DNA of 64,000 bases from Curtobacterium sp. S6 (GCF_000710345.2 NZ_JHEL01000015.1:868001-932000); one strand, 5' to 3'. Shown: positions 16,722-25,861, counted from the first letter of the stretch. A program made the numbers and translations. The notes: generated by a model from the sequence alone, not told the origin.

Positions 16722-16989
16722 CGATCTGCACCTCCTCCGGTCCGGCGTCGGTCCACACGAAGCAGATGCGGCATTGGTCGTTGATCCCGATGCTGTACCG
16801 ACCGACCCGATCGCCCTTGAGCGCTTCGAGCCGATTGCCGGGCGGGATGCGGAGGCCCTCAAGAGACTGCGCGGGCCCCACCTGACGTAGCTTGCGCAAC
16901 GCAACCCGATGGATCCTCGGATCGATCGCCCGCACGCGCTCACGGCGCCATAGCCGTTCGGTTTCTTTGGCGCCGAACGATCTGACCAT
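16714..16989 (-). CDS. higB: HigB-type toxin (RelE/ParE superfamily)
   Basis: A 91-residue ribosome-dependent mRNA interferase. It begins MVRSFGAKETERLWRRERV, has RLEALKGDRVGRYSIGINDQCRICFVW in the C-terminal half, where the basic strand and aromatic residue lie, and ends EEVQIVD. Gene order toxin then antitoxin is typical for hig and the reverse of most type II modules. The promoter region immediately upstream holds two operator palindromes. Confidence 0.92.
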   Translation of the reverse strand: MVRSFGAKETERLWRRERVRAIDPRIHRVALRKLRQVGPAQSLEGLRIPPGNRLEALKGDRVGRYSIGINDQCRICFVWTDAGPEEVQIVD

Positions 16990-17000
16990 GCAACCAGCGT

Positions 17001-17033
17001 ATAACGGGGACCGTTATTAACGCTAGGCGTTAA
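17001..17033. promoter_or_regulatory. Two adjoining perfect HigA operators
   Basis: Site 1 (17001-17017): arms ATAACGG and CCGTTAT around GGA. Site 2 (17017-17033): arms TTAACGC and GCGTTAA around TAG. Both are 17 bases, share base 17017, and have the common core TAACG/CGTTA. They begin 12 bases upstream of higB, the expected position for a HigB-HigA repressor complex. Confidence 0.75.
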
Positions 17034-17248
17034 ACCGGAACTCCACCGACCTCATGACATTACTACCGTGTGGGCGCTCTACGTTCCAAGGATTCGGCAC
17101 CACCAAGGCCATGCTAGTCGAGTGAACACAAGGCTCCCAGCGGAGCAACATGCCTAGAACCACCGGTCGTCAGAACTGGTAAACCGCGTGACCGTAGTAT
17201 ATTGGGAACCGCATCGTCAGCTCCCACCCCACACACCCAGGGAATGTC

Positions 17249-17398
17249 ATGAACAATTGTTCCTCTGTCGCCAGCGATTTGATCCAATTCATCGACAGCC
17301 ACACGATCGACTTGGTCACGTTGTTTATAGGCTCAATCGCCACTGCACTCATCTCCGCAGCGATGCAAAAATGGAGAACCAAGCATGCCCCTCGATAA
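17249..17398 (+). CDS. Small single-span membrane protein (49 aa), unknown
   Basis: A 49-residue protein, MNNCSSVASDLIQFIDSHTI at the N-terminus, then a hydrophobic span LVTLFIGSIATALISAA and a basic end KWRTKHAPR. AGGGA lies five bases before ATG. Its last 14 bases overlap the start of the next gene, so the pair is probably translationally coupled. Charge distribution suggests the C-terminus is in the cytoplasm. No family is recognised. It is too short for default gene callers and may be missed in annotations. Being followed by a polytopic membrane protein in an island of toxin and restriction genes, it could be a regulatory or holin-like partner, but that is speculation. Confidence 0.6.
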   Translation: MNNCSSVASDLIQFIDSHTIDLVTLFIGSIATALISAAMQKWRTKHAPR

Positions 17399-18167
17399 TC
17401 TGATTACTCTTTGTTTTGCACTAGCCGGCATCCTGCTTGGTGGAATAGTAGGCCCAGCCCTTTCCTGGTTTACCGAGGGTGCAGGCAAGGGACGGAGCCT
17501 TCAAGAGATCAGCTTCGCAGCAAAGTCTGGGACATACTTACGGAGGGCGCGCCAAGCCGTTTCAAGGAACTCCGCAACCAACGACGATTTATTTGCCTGG
17601 CTCGTTGGCGCCGTGATTATAATCTTCCTATACGTCAGATGGCGACCGTGGGTACTCGTCATACTCGCCGGAATTGGCATCTCAATTGGATTGACCGCCA
17701 CAGTTGTTGTTGTCATAGCGTGGCTGCGTCGCGTAATCGCGGGAACGCACGCCATTGCCACCTGCTTGATATTGCCATTTATCTATGGCGCAGCGGGTAT
17801 CGTAGTCGCGGCACTCCTCTGGAGGACCCCATTCGCACCAGATGGGGTCCGGCACGCATTGGCAGTATGCGATTTTAACGCTAGCGGCAATGGGACGAAT
17901 GGACTCCAGTATCTGGTCTACACCATCTTTGGTGGTGCACTCTATGTAATCTTGGCCCTCAGCACAGTCCGCTGGCAGATGGCGGCAGTGGCCGCCATTT
18001 ACGCCGCTGAGGACGTTCGCCCAGCGCGGTTCTGGCATTTCGCCGCTTGTCGCCTCAGCCTCCCTCTTGGGTGGGGCTGGGCTGTGTCGGGCATGGCTCT
18101 TACAGTGCTGACAATTCTATTCGCGGGCGGATGGCCCTACACGTGGATCAACCAACTTCAGGGATGA
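17385..18167 (+). CDS. Polytopic membrane protein, unknown
   Basis: A 260-residue protein with about six hydrophobic spans: residues near 6-26 (ITLCFALAGILLGGIVGPAL), 72-85, 87-112, 118-142, 175-195 and 230-250. A cytoplasmic loop of about 45 residues after the first span is basic (KSGTYLRRARQAVSRNS). GGAGA lies about eight bases upstream of ATG. The DNA is clearly AT-richer than the flanking housekeeping genes and uses more A/T third positions, suggesting transfer. No recognised domain; not an obvious transporter motif. Confidence 0.65.
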   Translation: MPLDNLITLCFALAGILLGGIVGPALSWFTEGAGKGRSLQEISFAAKSGTYLRRARQAVSRNSATNDDLFAWLVGAVIIIFLYVRWRPWVLVILAGIGISIGLTATVVVVIAWLRRVIAGTHAIATCLILPFIYGAAGIVVAALLWRTPFAPDGVRHALAVCDFNASGNGTNGLQYLVYTIFGGALYVILALSTVRWQMAAVAAIYAAEDVRPARFWHFAACRLSLPLGWGWAVSGMALTVLTILFAGGWPYTWINQLQG

Positions 18168-18307
18168 CAGGACTTTCATGCTAGACGGCGTCGACGCTCA
18201 CCAGGGGGCTCCATCTGCAATGTCACCTGTGCAACCACAGGCTAGTGAACGACCGTGCCTATTATGAACAGGTTCCAGCCCCTCGGAACAAAATAAATCG
18301 AACATTC

Positions 18308-19393
18308 CTATACATTGAATCTAAACTCCACCACGTCCCCGTCCTTCATCACATACTCCTTGCCTTCCATCCGCACCTTCCCCGCGGACTTGGCCTCGGC
18401 CATTGACCCCAGCGCATCGAGGTCCTCGAAGGAAACGATCTCCGCCTTAATGAACCCACGCTCAAAATCGGTGTGAATCACCCCGGCGGCCTGAGGCGCG
18501 GTATCGCCCTTGCTGATGGTCCACGCGCGCGATTCCTTCGGTCCTGCCGTCAGATACGTCTGCAGCCCCAGCGTCTGGAAGCCGGTCCGGGCGAGCTTGT
18601 CCAGGCCGGATTCGTCCTGGCCGGACATCTCGAGCATCTCGCGAGCCTCGTCCTCATCCAGCTCGACCATGTCGGCCTCGAGCTTGGCGTCCAGGAACAC
18701 GGCCTCGGCCGGTGCCACGAGGTCACGCAGTTCCTGCTGGCGTTCCTCCGACTGGAGCACGCCGTCGTCGCAGTTGAAGACGTAGATGAATGGCTTGGCG
18801 GTCAACAGGTTGAGTTCGCGCAGGTATTCGGTCTCGAGCTTGGCGCCCGGGGCGCCGCGGAAAATCGTGTCGCCGGCCTCGAGGATCTTCTGAGCCTCCT
18901 GGTAGGCGGCGAGCTGGGCGGGATCGCCCTTCTTGATCTTGACCTGCTTCTCGAGCCTCGGGATCGCGTTCTCCAGCGTCTGGAGGTCCGCGAGGATCAA
19001 CTCGGTGTTGATGGTCTCCATGTCGGAGGCCGGGTCGATCTTGCCGTCCACGTGGATCACGTCGGGGTCGTCAAAGGCGCGAACCACCTGGGCGATCGCG
19101 TGGGCCTCGCGGATGTTGGCGAGGAACTGGTTGCCCAGTCCCTCACCTTCCGAGGCGCCCTTGACGATGCCGGCGATGTCCACGAACGAGACCGTCGCGG
19201 GGAGGATCCGCTCCGACGAGTAGATCTCGGCGAGTCGGCTGAGACGCGGGTCGGGCAGGTTCACCACGCCAACGTTCGGCTCGATCGTCGCGAACGGGTA
19301 GTTCGCCGCGAGAACGGTGTTACGGGTCAGTGCGTTGAAGAGGGTCGACTTGCCCACATTGGGCAGCCCCACGATTCCGATAGTTAAAGCCAC
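18308..19393 (-). CDS. ychF: Redox-regulated ATPase YchF
   Basis: A 361-residue Obg-family P-loop protein that binds ATP and the ribosome. The G1 motif is [18 protein letters not shown] at residues 6-23, the G3 region is [24 protein letters not shown], and the C-terminal TGS-like domain ends [21 protein letters not shown] and [12 protein letters not shown]. Full length for the family. The start codon is GTG. It marks the return to conserved chromosome after the accessory island. Confidence 0.96.
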   Translation of the reverse strand: MALTIGIVGLPNVGKSTLFNALTRNTVLAANYPFATIEPNVGVVNLPDPRLSRLAEIYSSERILPATVSFVDIAGIVKGASEGEGLGNQFLANIREAHAIAQVVRAFDDPDVIHVDGKIDPASDMETINTELILADLQTLENAIPRLEKQVKIKKGDPAQLAAYQEAQKILEAGDTIFRGAPGAKLETEYLRELNLLTAKPFIYVFNCDDGVLQSEERQQELRDLVAPAEAVFLDAKLEADMVELDEDEAREMLEMSGQDESGLDKLARTGFQTLGLQTYLTAGPKESRAWTISKGDTAPQAAGVIHTDFERGFIKAEIVSFEDLDALGSMAEAKSAGKVRMEGKEYVMKDGDVVEFRFNV

Positions 19394-19412
19394 GTTGACT
19401 AACCTTACCGGC

Positions 19413-19871
19413 CTAGTCCTCGACCCGCATGCTGACCTGCGTTTCGTGTTCGACAGTTCGTGACACCGTGCAGTCCTTGGTCTTGGACAACTCGACCAGG
19501 CGGGGCACCAACGACGCGGCCTTCTCCCCCGCCTTGCCCTCGGGGAACTTCACCCGGAAGGAGAGCTCGACGTCGCCCAGACGGCTTCCGCCTTCCTCAT
19601 CCGTGTACTTGACGCCGCTCGAGCTGACCCGGAATTCCTCCGGCTCGACGCGACGGGAGGTCACGACGTCGACGTCGACCGCCGAGCACCCCGCGATCGC
19701 CGCCAGAAGAAGCTCAACGGGCGTCATGAGCCCCTCACCCTGGCCGAATTCCAGGGTCACGCCTTCGGCGTTCGTGGCCTGGTACCTCTTCTGGCCGAGG
19801 CGTTGCAGCTCGACGTGGCGATATCCGGGATCGTCCTGACGGGAGGTTGACTCGTTCATGTTCTCGCTCAT
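19413..19871 (-). CDS. OsmC-family protein
   Basis: A 152-residue OsmC/Ohr-fold protein. It has LLLAAIAGCSAVDVDVVTSRR with the first conserved Cys, and LSKTKDCTVSRTVEH with the second Cys, plus FGQGEGLMTPVELL before them. These two cysteines form the peroxidatic pair in hydroperoxide reductases of this family. ATG at 19871 has AGGA seven bases upstream; a more upstream ATG would add about 19 residues rich in M and G. It is divergent from the ABC exporter operon. Confidence 0.87.
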   Translation of the reverse strand: MSENMNESTSRQDDPGYRHVELQRLGQKRYQATNAEGVTLEFGQGEGLMTPVELLLAAIAGCSAVDVDVVTSRRVEPEEFRVSSSGVKYTDEEGGSRLGDVELSFRVKFPEGKAGEKAASLVPRLVELSKTKDCTVSRTVEHETQVSMRVED

Positions 19872-19970
19872 GTCTTCATCCTGCCCCATGCCCCACCCCT
19901 GACAAACGTCATGGCCCATTCGTGACATCCGCTATGCGCCAACACGGCGGTTTCCCGAGATGCTCGAAGC

Positions 19971-20885
19971 ATGAACGAGCCAGTCATCGAGGCGCAAGGC
20001 CTCACAAAGTCCTTCAAGACCGGATCCGGGACGCGCTTCAACGCCGTGGACGGGATCGAGACAACCATCAGGCGCGGAGAAATCATCGGCCTGCTGGGCC
20101 CCAACGGCGCCGGAAAATCCACGCTCATCGACATGGTCCTCGGGCTTACCTCTCCAGATGGAGGCTCGATCCGGGTCCTCGGCGGGGCCCCACGCGCGGC
20201 CATCGCCCGCGGCGGCATCGGGGCGGTCCTGCAAACCGGCGGCCTGCTCCCCCAGCTCACGGTCCGAGACACCCTCCGCATGATCGCGGCAACCCACCGC
20301 AACGCGATGCCGATCAGCGAAGTCCTCGAGCAGGCCGACCTGACGGAACTCGCGGATCGCAAGGTGGTCAAGTGCTCCGGCGGTGAACAGCAACGAGTCC
20401 GATTCGCCCTGGCGATCATGGCCTCGCCCGAACTGCTGATCCTGGACGAGCCCACCACGGGAATGGACGCCAACGCCCGCCACCGTTTCTGGGAGTCGAT
20501 GCGCGCACAGGCCCACGAGGGTCGAACGATCGTCTTCGCGACCCACTACATCGAGGAAGCCCAAAACTTCGCCGAACGCATCGTGATGGTCGGCAAGGGC
20601 CGCATCGTGGCCGACGGGCCGACCGAAGAGGTGCGCGCCCAGGCCTCCTCCCAGACGGTCAGCGCGGTGTTGCCGCCGAGCCTCGACCCGCGGTCCCTGC
20701 CCGGCGTGATCTCCGCGAAGACCAGCGGCGATCGAACCTCCATGACCACCACCGACTCGGACGCGCTCGCCCGATTGCTGCTCACGCAGACGGAAGCCTC
20801 GGACGTCCTGATCGCCAATGCGTCCCTGGAAGACGCCTTCATCGCCCTGACCTCAGATAACGACGACGCCGGCCAGGCGGCTTAG
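19971..20885 (+). CDS. ABC exporter ATP-binding protein
   Basis: A 304-residue DrrA/NatA-type ATPase. Walker A is GLLGPNGAGKSTLIDMVLG (residues about 40-58), the signature is KCSGGEQQRVRFALAIM, and Walker B is LLILDEPTTGMD with a following ATHYIEEAQ switch His. A C-terminal domain of about 90 residues (TVSAVLPPSLDPRSLP) matches the exporter group. First gene of an operon with the permease, kinase and regulator, the arrangement of peptide/lantibiotic-stress exporters (BceAB-like, LiaFGHRS- or DrrAB-like). Confidence 0.92.
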   Translation: MNEPVIEAQGLTKSFKTGSGTRFNAVDGIETTIRRGEIIGLLGPNGAGKSTLIDMVLGLTSPDGGSIRVLGGAPRAAIARGGIGAVLQTGGLLPQLTVRDTLRMIAATHRNAMPISEVLEQADLTELADRKVVKCSGGEQQRVRFALAIMASPELLILDEPTTGMDANARHRFWESMRAQAHEGRTIVFATHYIEEAQNFAERIVMVGKGRIVADGPTEEVRAQASSQTVSAVLPPSLDPRSLPGVISAKTSGDRTSMTTTDSDALARLLLTQTEASDVLIANASLEDAFIALTSDNDDAGQAA

Positions 20886-20912
20886 CCGCACGGCACGACC
20901 AAAGGATCCATC

Positions 20913-21677
20913 ATGAACTTCGCCCTCTACACAGTCATCGACCTGCGCCGGGTCCTCTCCGATCGCGCCGGACTCTTTTTCTCGATCGGTTTACCCGTCA
21001 TCTTCTACCTGCTCTTCGGAGCGATGCAGCAGTATTCCGATATGCCGCTCAACGACGGCAACGTGGCCGGCTACGTCATGATCGGAATGGCGGTCTACGG
21101 CGGCATCGTCGCCGCGTGCAACACGGTGGGCAACGTGGTGGTCGAACAAACCACCGGTTGGGGGCGACAACTGGCCCTGACCCCGTTGTCGTCCGCGACC
21201 ATGCTGGGTTCGAAAGCGATCATCATCTTGGTTCGTGCCGCCTTGCCGGTGGCCGCCGTCAACATCGCGGGCCTGTTCACCAACGCTGACATGCCCGCGG
21301 GCCAGTGGATAACCGCGGCGCTGCTGTCCGTGTTGGTCTCCTTGCCGTTCGGGTTTTACGGAATGCTCTTCGGCCTGATCTTCCGGTCGGATTCGGCGGT
21401 CTCGATCTCGAGCACCGGCCTGGTGATTCTGGCCTTCATCGGCAACGCCTTTTCTCCCTTGCCGGGGTTCCTCATGGGACTGGCACGCTTCACCCCGATG
21501 TACGGCCCGTCGGCCCTCGCACGATATCCTCTCAGTGAAGGCATCCAGTCGATCAGCGACGGGAGTGGTACGGTGACCGATCCCCTCTGGTACGCGGTCG
21601 TCAACATCATCGCGTGGACCCTCGTCTTCGCCGGGCTCTGCGCCCTCCTCGGCAAGCGCCACAAGGGACGTCAATGA
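20913..21677 (+). CDS. ABC-2 type permease
   Basis: A 254-residue integral membrane protein with six hydrophobic spans, starting TVIDLRRVLSDRAGLFFSIGLPVIFYLLFGAM and carrying the ABC-2 signature region GNAFSPLPGFLMGLARFTPMYGPSALAR. It partners the ATPase 27 bases upstream. Its TGA overlaps the ATG of the kinase gene as ATGA. Exported substrate unknown; candidates are antibiotics, peptides or lipids. Confidence 0.9.
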   Translation: MNFALYTVIDLRRVLSDRAGLFFSIGLPVIFYLLFGAMQQYSDMPLNDGNVAGYVMIGMAVYGGIVAACNTVGNVVVEQTTGWGRQLALTPLSSATMLGSKAIIILVRAALPVAAVNIAGLFTNADMPAGQWITAALLSVLVSLPFGFYGMLFGLIFRSDSAVSISSTGLVILAFIGNAFSPLPGFLMGLARFTPMYGPSALARYPLSEGIQSISDGSGTVTDPLWYAVVNIIAWTLVFAGLCALLGKRHKGRQ

Positions 21678-22807
21678 CTCGGCCGCCCAGGTTCCACGCC
21701 GGCCACGCGATCCAGGCCGGCGTGTGGCTCGTGTTCCTCGCCTTCCCGATCGGGTATCTGGTGAGCCAGGAAAGCTCCACGCTGTGGGTGCTCGAAGGGT
21801 TGGGCGTCATCCTCCTCTTCGCCGTGGTCTACGTGATCGGATTCGGATACACGGAGGCGGTGCCACACCGTCGGTGGCGCCCCTGGTTGCTCTACTGGTT
21901 CGTGAGCTTGGTGGCGATCGCGGTGTGGATATCGCTGTTCGTCGGCCACTGGGTCTTCAACCTCATGCCGTATTTCGTGGCGGCGACGATGTTCACCCTC
22001 CCCCTGGCCGTCGGGCTCTCGGTCTCGGCCGTCATCATGATCCTGACCTGTATCTCCTTGATCCATTTCTCGGAGAACGCCGTGTCCATGCTCTACTCGA
22101 CCTCCGGAACGTTGGTGGGCGCGGCGATCATCATCGTGATCGCCATCTTGGCGCGACGCGAAGAGTCCAAGCGCGACCTCGAAAACCGGCTGGCGGTGTC
22201 CGGCGAGCGCGAGCACGTGGCCCGAGACGTCCACGACCTGCTCGGGCATTCGCTGACCGTCATCAATCTCAAGGCCGAGGTCGCCGCGAAACTGTTGGAT
22301 TCGGATCCCGCACGGGCACGGGATGAGATCCTGGAGATTTCGCGGTTATCGCGCGTGGCCCTGGCCGATGTCCGATCCACCGTGACGCGTCTGCGCCGCC
22401 CCGATTTCGGCGGCGAGGTCGAGGCCGCCCAGCGAGCCTTGGACACCGCCGGCATCGCCGCGGACCTCCCCGACCCTCACACCGCGCGCCAGCTGCCCGG
22501 CGTGAACGCCCCGCTCTTTTCCTGGGCGTTGCGAGAGGCGGTGACCAATGTGGTTCGCCATTCCGGGGCCTCGATGTGCCGGGTCCTGGTCACCCCCGAA
22601 AAATTGCAGGTCGACGACGACGGCGCGGGTTTTCGTGGCACGGCCGGCAATGGTTTATCCGGTCTTCGCGAGCGGGTCGAAGAATCCGGCGGGTCGTTGG
22701 ACATCGGCCCTCTCTTTTCACAGCACACCTCGGAGGACCAACGCTCCCCCGGGACTCGGCTCTTGGTGACCATGAGCGGAGACCACCAGCCCCTGGAGAC
22801 ATCATGA
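21674..22807 (+). CDS. DesK-type sensor histidine kinase
   Basis: A 377-residue HisKA_3 kinase. Five hydrophobic spans fill about residues 15-165. The phosphorylation site is ARDVHDLLGHSLTVINLKAEVA (His near residue 188), and the ATPase domain has ALREAVTNVVRHSGAS, DDDGAGF and GNGLSGLRERVEESGGSL. The start is the ATG inside the permease stop. It lacks an obvious extracellular sensing domain, so it probably senses through its membrane region or the adjoining exporter. Its partner regulator overlaps its stop. Confidence 0.93.
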   Translation: MTRPPRFHAGHAIQAGVWLVFLAFPIGYLVSQESSTLWVLEGLGVILLFAVVYVIGFGYTEAVPHRRWRPWLLYWFVSLVAIAVWISLFVGHWVFNLMPYFVAATMFTLPLAVGLSVSAVIMILTCISLIHFSENAVSMLYSTSGTLVGAAIIIVIAILARREESKRDLENRLAVSGEREHVARDVHDLLGHSLTVINLKAEVAAKLLDSDPARARDEILEISRLSRVALADVRSTVTRLRRPDFGGEVEAAQRALDTAGIAADLPDPHTARQLPGVNAPLFSWALREAVTNVVRHSGASMCRVLVTPEKLQVDDDGAGFRGTAGNGLSGLRERVEESGGSLDIGPLFSQHTSEDQRSPGTRLLVTMSGDHQPLETS

Positions 22808-23415
22808 GTACCATCCGAGTTTTGATCGCCGACGACCAGCACCTGATCCGGGGCGCCCTGAGCGCATTGCTCAGCGCCGAGCCGGACATCGACGTCGTCG
22901 CCGAGGTCGGGCGCGGGGACGACGTGCTCGACGCGGTGCGTTCCCACGCCGTGGACGTCGCTCTCTTGGATATCGAGATGCCGGGGATGACGGGCATTGA
23001 GGCCGCCGAGACGCTCCGCGACCGCGGCATGGGGTGCGCGACGATCATCGTCACGACCTTCGGCCGCCCCGGATATCTCAAACGCGCGCTGGCCGCCGGG
23101 GTGCAAGGATTCGTCGTGAAGGACACCCCGCCCGGTCAGCTGGCGGAGGCCGTTCGACGCGTGCGGTCGGGGCTCAAGGTCATCGACCCGTCGTTGGCCG
23201 AGGAATCCCTCTTCAGCCAGGACAATCCCCTGACGGAGCGAGAGATCGACGTGTGCCGCGCCTCGATCGAGGGGCCGAGCGTCAAGGCCATCGCCGCGCA
23301 TCTGCATCTCTCCTCGGGAACCGTGCGCAATCATTTATCCTCGGTGATTCGAAAGACGGACGCCGGCAACAGGTACGAGGCGGTCCGGCGCGCCCAGGAC
23401 AACGGGTGGCTCTGA
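22804..23415 (+). CDS. NarL/DesR-type response regulator
   Basis: A 203-residue two-domain regulator. The receiver begins RVLIADDQHLIRGALSALLSA and the phosphoacceptor Asp is in VALLDIEMPGMTG (about residue 53); Thr of IIVTTFG and Lys of GFVVKDTP complete the site. The LuxR-type HTH is LTEREIDVCRASIEGPSVKAIAAHLHLSSGTVRNHLSSVI. ATG overlaps the kinase TGA. It very probably controls the exporter operon. Confidence 0.95.
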   Translation: MSTIRVLIADDQHLIRGALSALLSAEPDIDVVAEVGRGDDVLDAVRSHAVDVALLDIEMPGMTGIEAAETLRDRGMGCATIIVTTFGRPGYLKRALAAGVQGFVVKDTPPGQLAEAVRRVRSGLKVIDPSLAEESLFSQDNPLTEREIDVCRASIEGPSVKAIAAHLHLSSGTVRNHLSSVIRKTDAGNRYEAVRRAQDNGWL

Positions 23416-23470
23416 GCCACGCACCGGGTGCGTGCTTAAATTGTCAGTCGCTGCTGGCACAGTAGAGGCC

Positions 23471-24742
23471 ATGACTACTCTTCCCCTCGTGTTGATCGCG
23501 CTCCTGGCCTTGGTGGTTGGCGCCCTCGCCGGCTATTTGGTGGGCCAGCACCGGCGTCAGGCGTCACCGGATCTCGAACAGGAGAATTCCCGGCTATTAG
23601 CCGAACTTGCCGCCGCCCAGGAAGGCAAGCAGCTCCTCGCCGAGCGCGTCGAAGCGCTCGAATCCCGTGCCCGAACCGACCAGGACGTCCTGCGGGCCCT
23701 GGCCCCGGTCAAGTCCCAACTCGCGACCGTCGAGCAACAGGTCCGGGTCATGGAAAGAGAGCGTGCCGATCAGTTCGGTTCGGTTCGGGAAGCGCTCGAG
23801 GTTGCTCAGCGCGGCCAGGACGACCTTCGTGAGTCCACGCACCATCTCTCCAGCGCCCTGCGCGCCACGTCCGCACGGGGCTCGTGGGGCGAGACCCAGC
23901 TTCGGCGCGTCGTCGAGGCCGCGGGCATGACGCCGCACGTCACGTACTCGGAGCAGGTCAGTTCGGAGGCACCCGACGCCTCGGGAAATATCCGCCGCGT
24001 CCGCCCCGACATGGTGGTATCCCTGCCGGCCGGCAAAGAGATCGTGCTGGATTCCAAGGCTCCGCTGGATGCTTACCTCGAGTCCCAGGAGGCCGTCGAG
24101 GAACCGGAGAAAGCGGCGTGGGAAGCCAAACATGCCAAGTCAGTGCGGGCCCACGTCGACGCTCTGGCGGCCAAGAGGTACTGGGATTCCCGCGAGGTTT
24201 CCCCCGAGATCGTGCTGTGTTTCCTCCCGATGGAGTCGGCCCTTTCCGCCGCGCTCCGGGCAGACGCCGGCCTGTTGGATTACGCCTCCGGCAAGGGCGT
24301 CGCCCTTGTCTCTCCCATCTCGCTCTTGGCATCCCTCAAAGCCGTCGCGCTCTCGTGGCGCCAAGAGGCCGTATCTCAGAACGCGCGGGATCTCCTCCAA
24401 CTGTCCCGTCAGCTGTACGAGCGGCTCGCCACCGTCGGCGGCCACCTCGGGGCGATGGGCCGGTCGCTGACCAAGAGCGTCGAGGCATACAACTCGATGT
24501 TGGGTTCTTTGGAGTCGCGGGTTCTGGTCACGGCACGCCGCCTCAACGACATGGACGCCACGCAGCCCATGGACGAGCGGCTATCCGTGCGACCTGTCGA
24601 TGCGGCCGCCAAGCCGCTGACGGCGCCCGAATTTTACGACGAGGAACCGCCCCTCACCGCCGGAGGCTCAGAAGACGTGACGGTTCTCCCCACGAGACCC
24701 CCCAAGAACGTGGACGATCACCAAAATCACCGCGAGGCCTAG
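23471..24742 (+). CDS. rmuC: DNA recombination protein RmuC
   Basis: A 423-residue RmuC homologue. It starts with a membrane anchor (LPLVLIALLALVVGALAGYLVG), then a coiled coil of about 100 residues rich in E, Q and R, and then the RmuC nuclease-like domain, recognised from RGSWGETQLRRVVEAAGM and the later IVLDSKAPLDAYLE and ILCFLPMESA. The family limits inversions at short repeats. ATG at 23471 starts the membrane anchor; a frame extending 13 codons upstream lacks a signal. Its 3' end overlaps the next gene by 75 bases on the opposite strand. Confidence 0.93.
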   Translation: MTTLPLVLIALLALVVGALAGYLVGQHRRQASPDLEQENSRLLAELAAAQEGKQLLAERVEALESRARTDQDVLRALAPVKSQLATVEQQVRVMERERADQFGSVREALEVAQRGQDDLRESTHHLSSALRATSARGSWGETQLRRVVEAAGMTPHVTYSEQVSSEAPDASGNIRRVRPDMVVSLPAGKEIVLDSKAPLDAYLESQEAVEEPEKAAWEAKHAKSVRAHVDALAAKRYWDSREVSPEIVLCFLPMESALSAALRADAGLLDYASGKGVALVSPISLLASLKAVALSWRQEAVSQNARDLLQLSRQLYERLATVGGHLGAMGRSLTKSVEAYNSMLGSLESRVLVTARRLNDMDATQPMDERLSVRPVDAAAKPLTAPEFYDEEPPLTAGGSEDVTVLPTRPPKNVDDHQNHREA

Positions 24743-25600
24743 GCCCACTCCGAGGGAGGTGAGCGTCCACGCCTGGATATTCGAGGTCAGGGCCTTCCCG
24801 AGGTGTTGGGCGATCAGCCCTCCGGTGTCCCCCACGGAGCCCATGGCCGCATTGAACCGGCTACCGAGAACGCTCATCCCGACCCAGGTCACCAACGCGG
24901 CCGCCGCCGAGATCAGTGCCACCATCAGCAACTTCCCGCGGGGAGCGATCACGGCCGCCGCGAGCGCCGCGATTGCGGTCGCCGTGCCGAGGACCGGCGT
25001 CATCGCGGACAGCGTCTGGCCACGGTGCAAGACCTCCGCCGTGGGGCCCTCGGTCTGACCCGCCGGAGCGGACTCCAAGGCAATGCGGTGGTCGCCCTGG
25101 TCGAGGCCCAGATTGACGTGCACGAGCCCGTGGACTCGGTCGTTGATCTCCGAGTAGAACGGGCTCGCGTCCAGGACCAAGGTCGACGAGGGCGAAGGGC
25201 CGAAGTTCGCATCGTGGGTCGCTGAGGCCGTGTCCTTCCACACCGACTGGAAATCGGAGGAATTCACGGTCGCGTCCACGGCCGAACGAATGACGCGCTT
25301 GGCGGTGTCCCGAAGCGCATTTTTCGCCCCGGAGAGAATTCCGCCCTGCGAGCCGTCCCCCAGATAGTGAGTGACGGCCTCAGAGGCCATGATGTCGTCC
25401 GTGACGTGATCGGTCAGTTGGTCCCGGAAATTTTCCTCCTGGGCCACCGCGCCGGCCTTGTCGACAAAATTGTTCGAGTCCACGACGGTCGCGCCGAACC
25501 ATGCCAGCGCGACGGTCAACGCCGCCAGAAGGACGGCGGCGAGAGCAAGAATCCCCGAGAGAACCCAGCGAAGGGGATGAGGGCGAGCGGAAGTCGGCAT
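24668..25600 (-). CDS. Membrane protein with N-terminal anchor and C-terminal helices, unknown
   Basis: A 310-residue protein. A first span (WVLSGILALAAVLLAALTVALAWFGATVV) is followed by about 150 extracytoplasmic residues (NNFVDKAGAVAQEENFRDQLTDHVTDDI) and then three hydrophobic stretches toward the end. The extracellular part resembles actinobacterial proteins annotated only as hypothetical. ATG 25600 is chosen because the hydrophobic start follows directly. The last 75 bases overlap rmuC tail to tail. Confidence 0.7.
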   Translation of the reverse strand: MPTSARPHPLRWVLSGILALAAVLLAALTVALAWFGATVVDSNNFVDKAGAVAQEENFRDQLTDHVTDDIMASEAVTHYLGDGSQGGILSGAKNALRDTAKRVIRSAVDATVNSSDFQSVWKDTASATHDANFGPSPSSTLVLDASPFYSEINDRVHGLVHVNLGLDQGDHRIALESAPAGQTEGPTAEVLHRGQTLSAMTPVLGTATAIAALAAAVIAPRGKLLMVALISAAAALVTWVGMSVLGSRFNAAMGSVGDTGGLIAQHLGKALTSNIQAWTLTSLGVGLGLAVILVIVHVLGGSRGENRHVF

Positions 25601-25861
25601 ACCGCAACCATAATTGGTCCAGCCCCGCCTTCCCATCATCCCCGGGAACCGCGCAATTTGTGCGGAGCCTCCGCGCTCGCCGGAGGAACCTGCGCCTGGA
25701 TACGATGAGATGGTTGCAATCACCTCAGGTCGAACGTATGTTCGATGGTGGCTGTGGGAAACAACCCCCACGGCGACCCTTCGGGCCCGGGTGTACACAA
25801 CTGACCGGCACCACACGACGACGCGCCATCCCATCTCAGGCGGACACGGTAGGCATAAGAC

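Noticed and set aside
17114-17302. Minus-strand 62-codon frame upstream of the unknown membrane pair
   Set aside because: No ribosome site, overlaps the start of the better-supported 49-residue gene.
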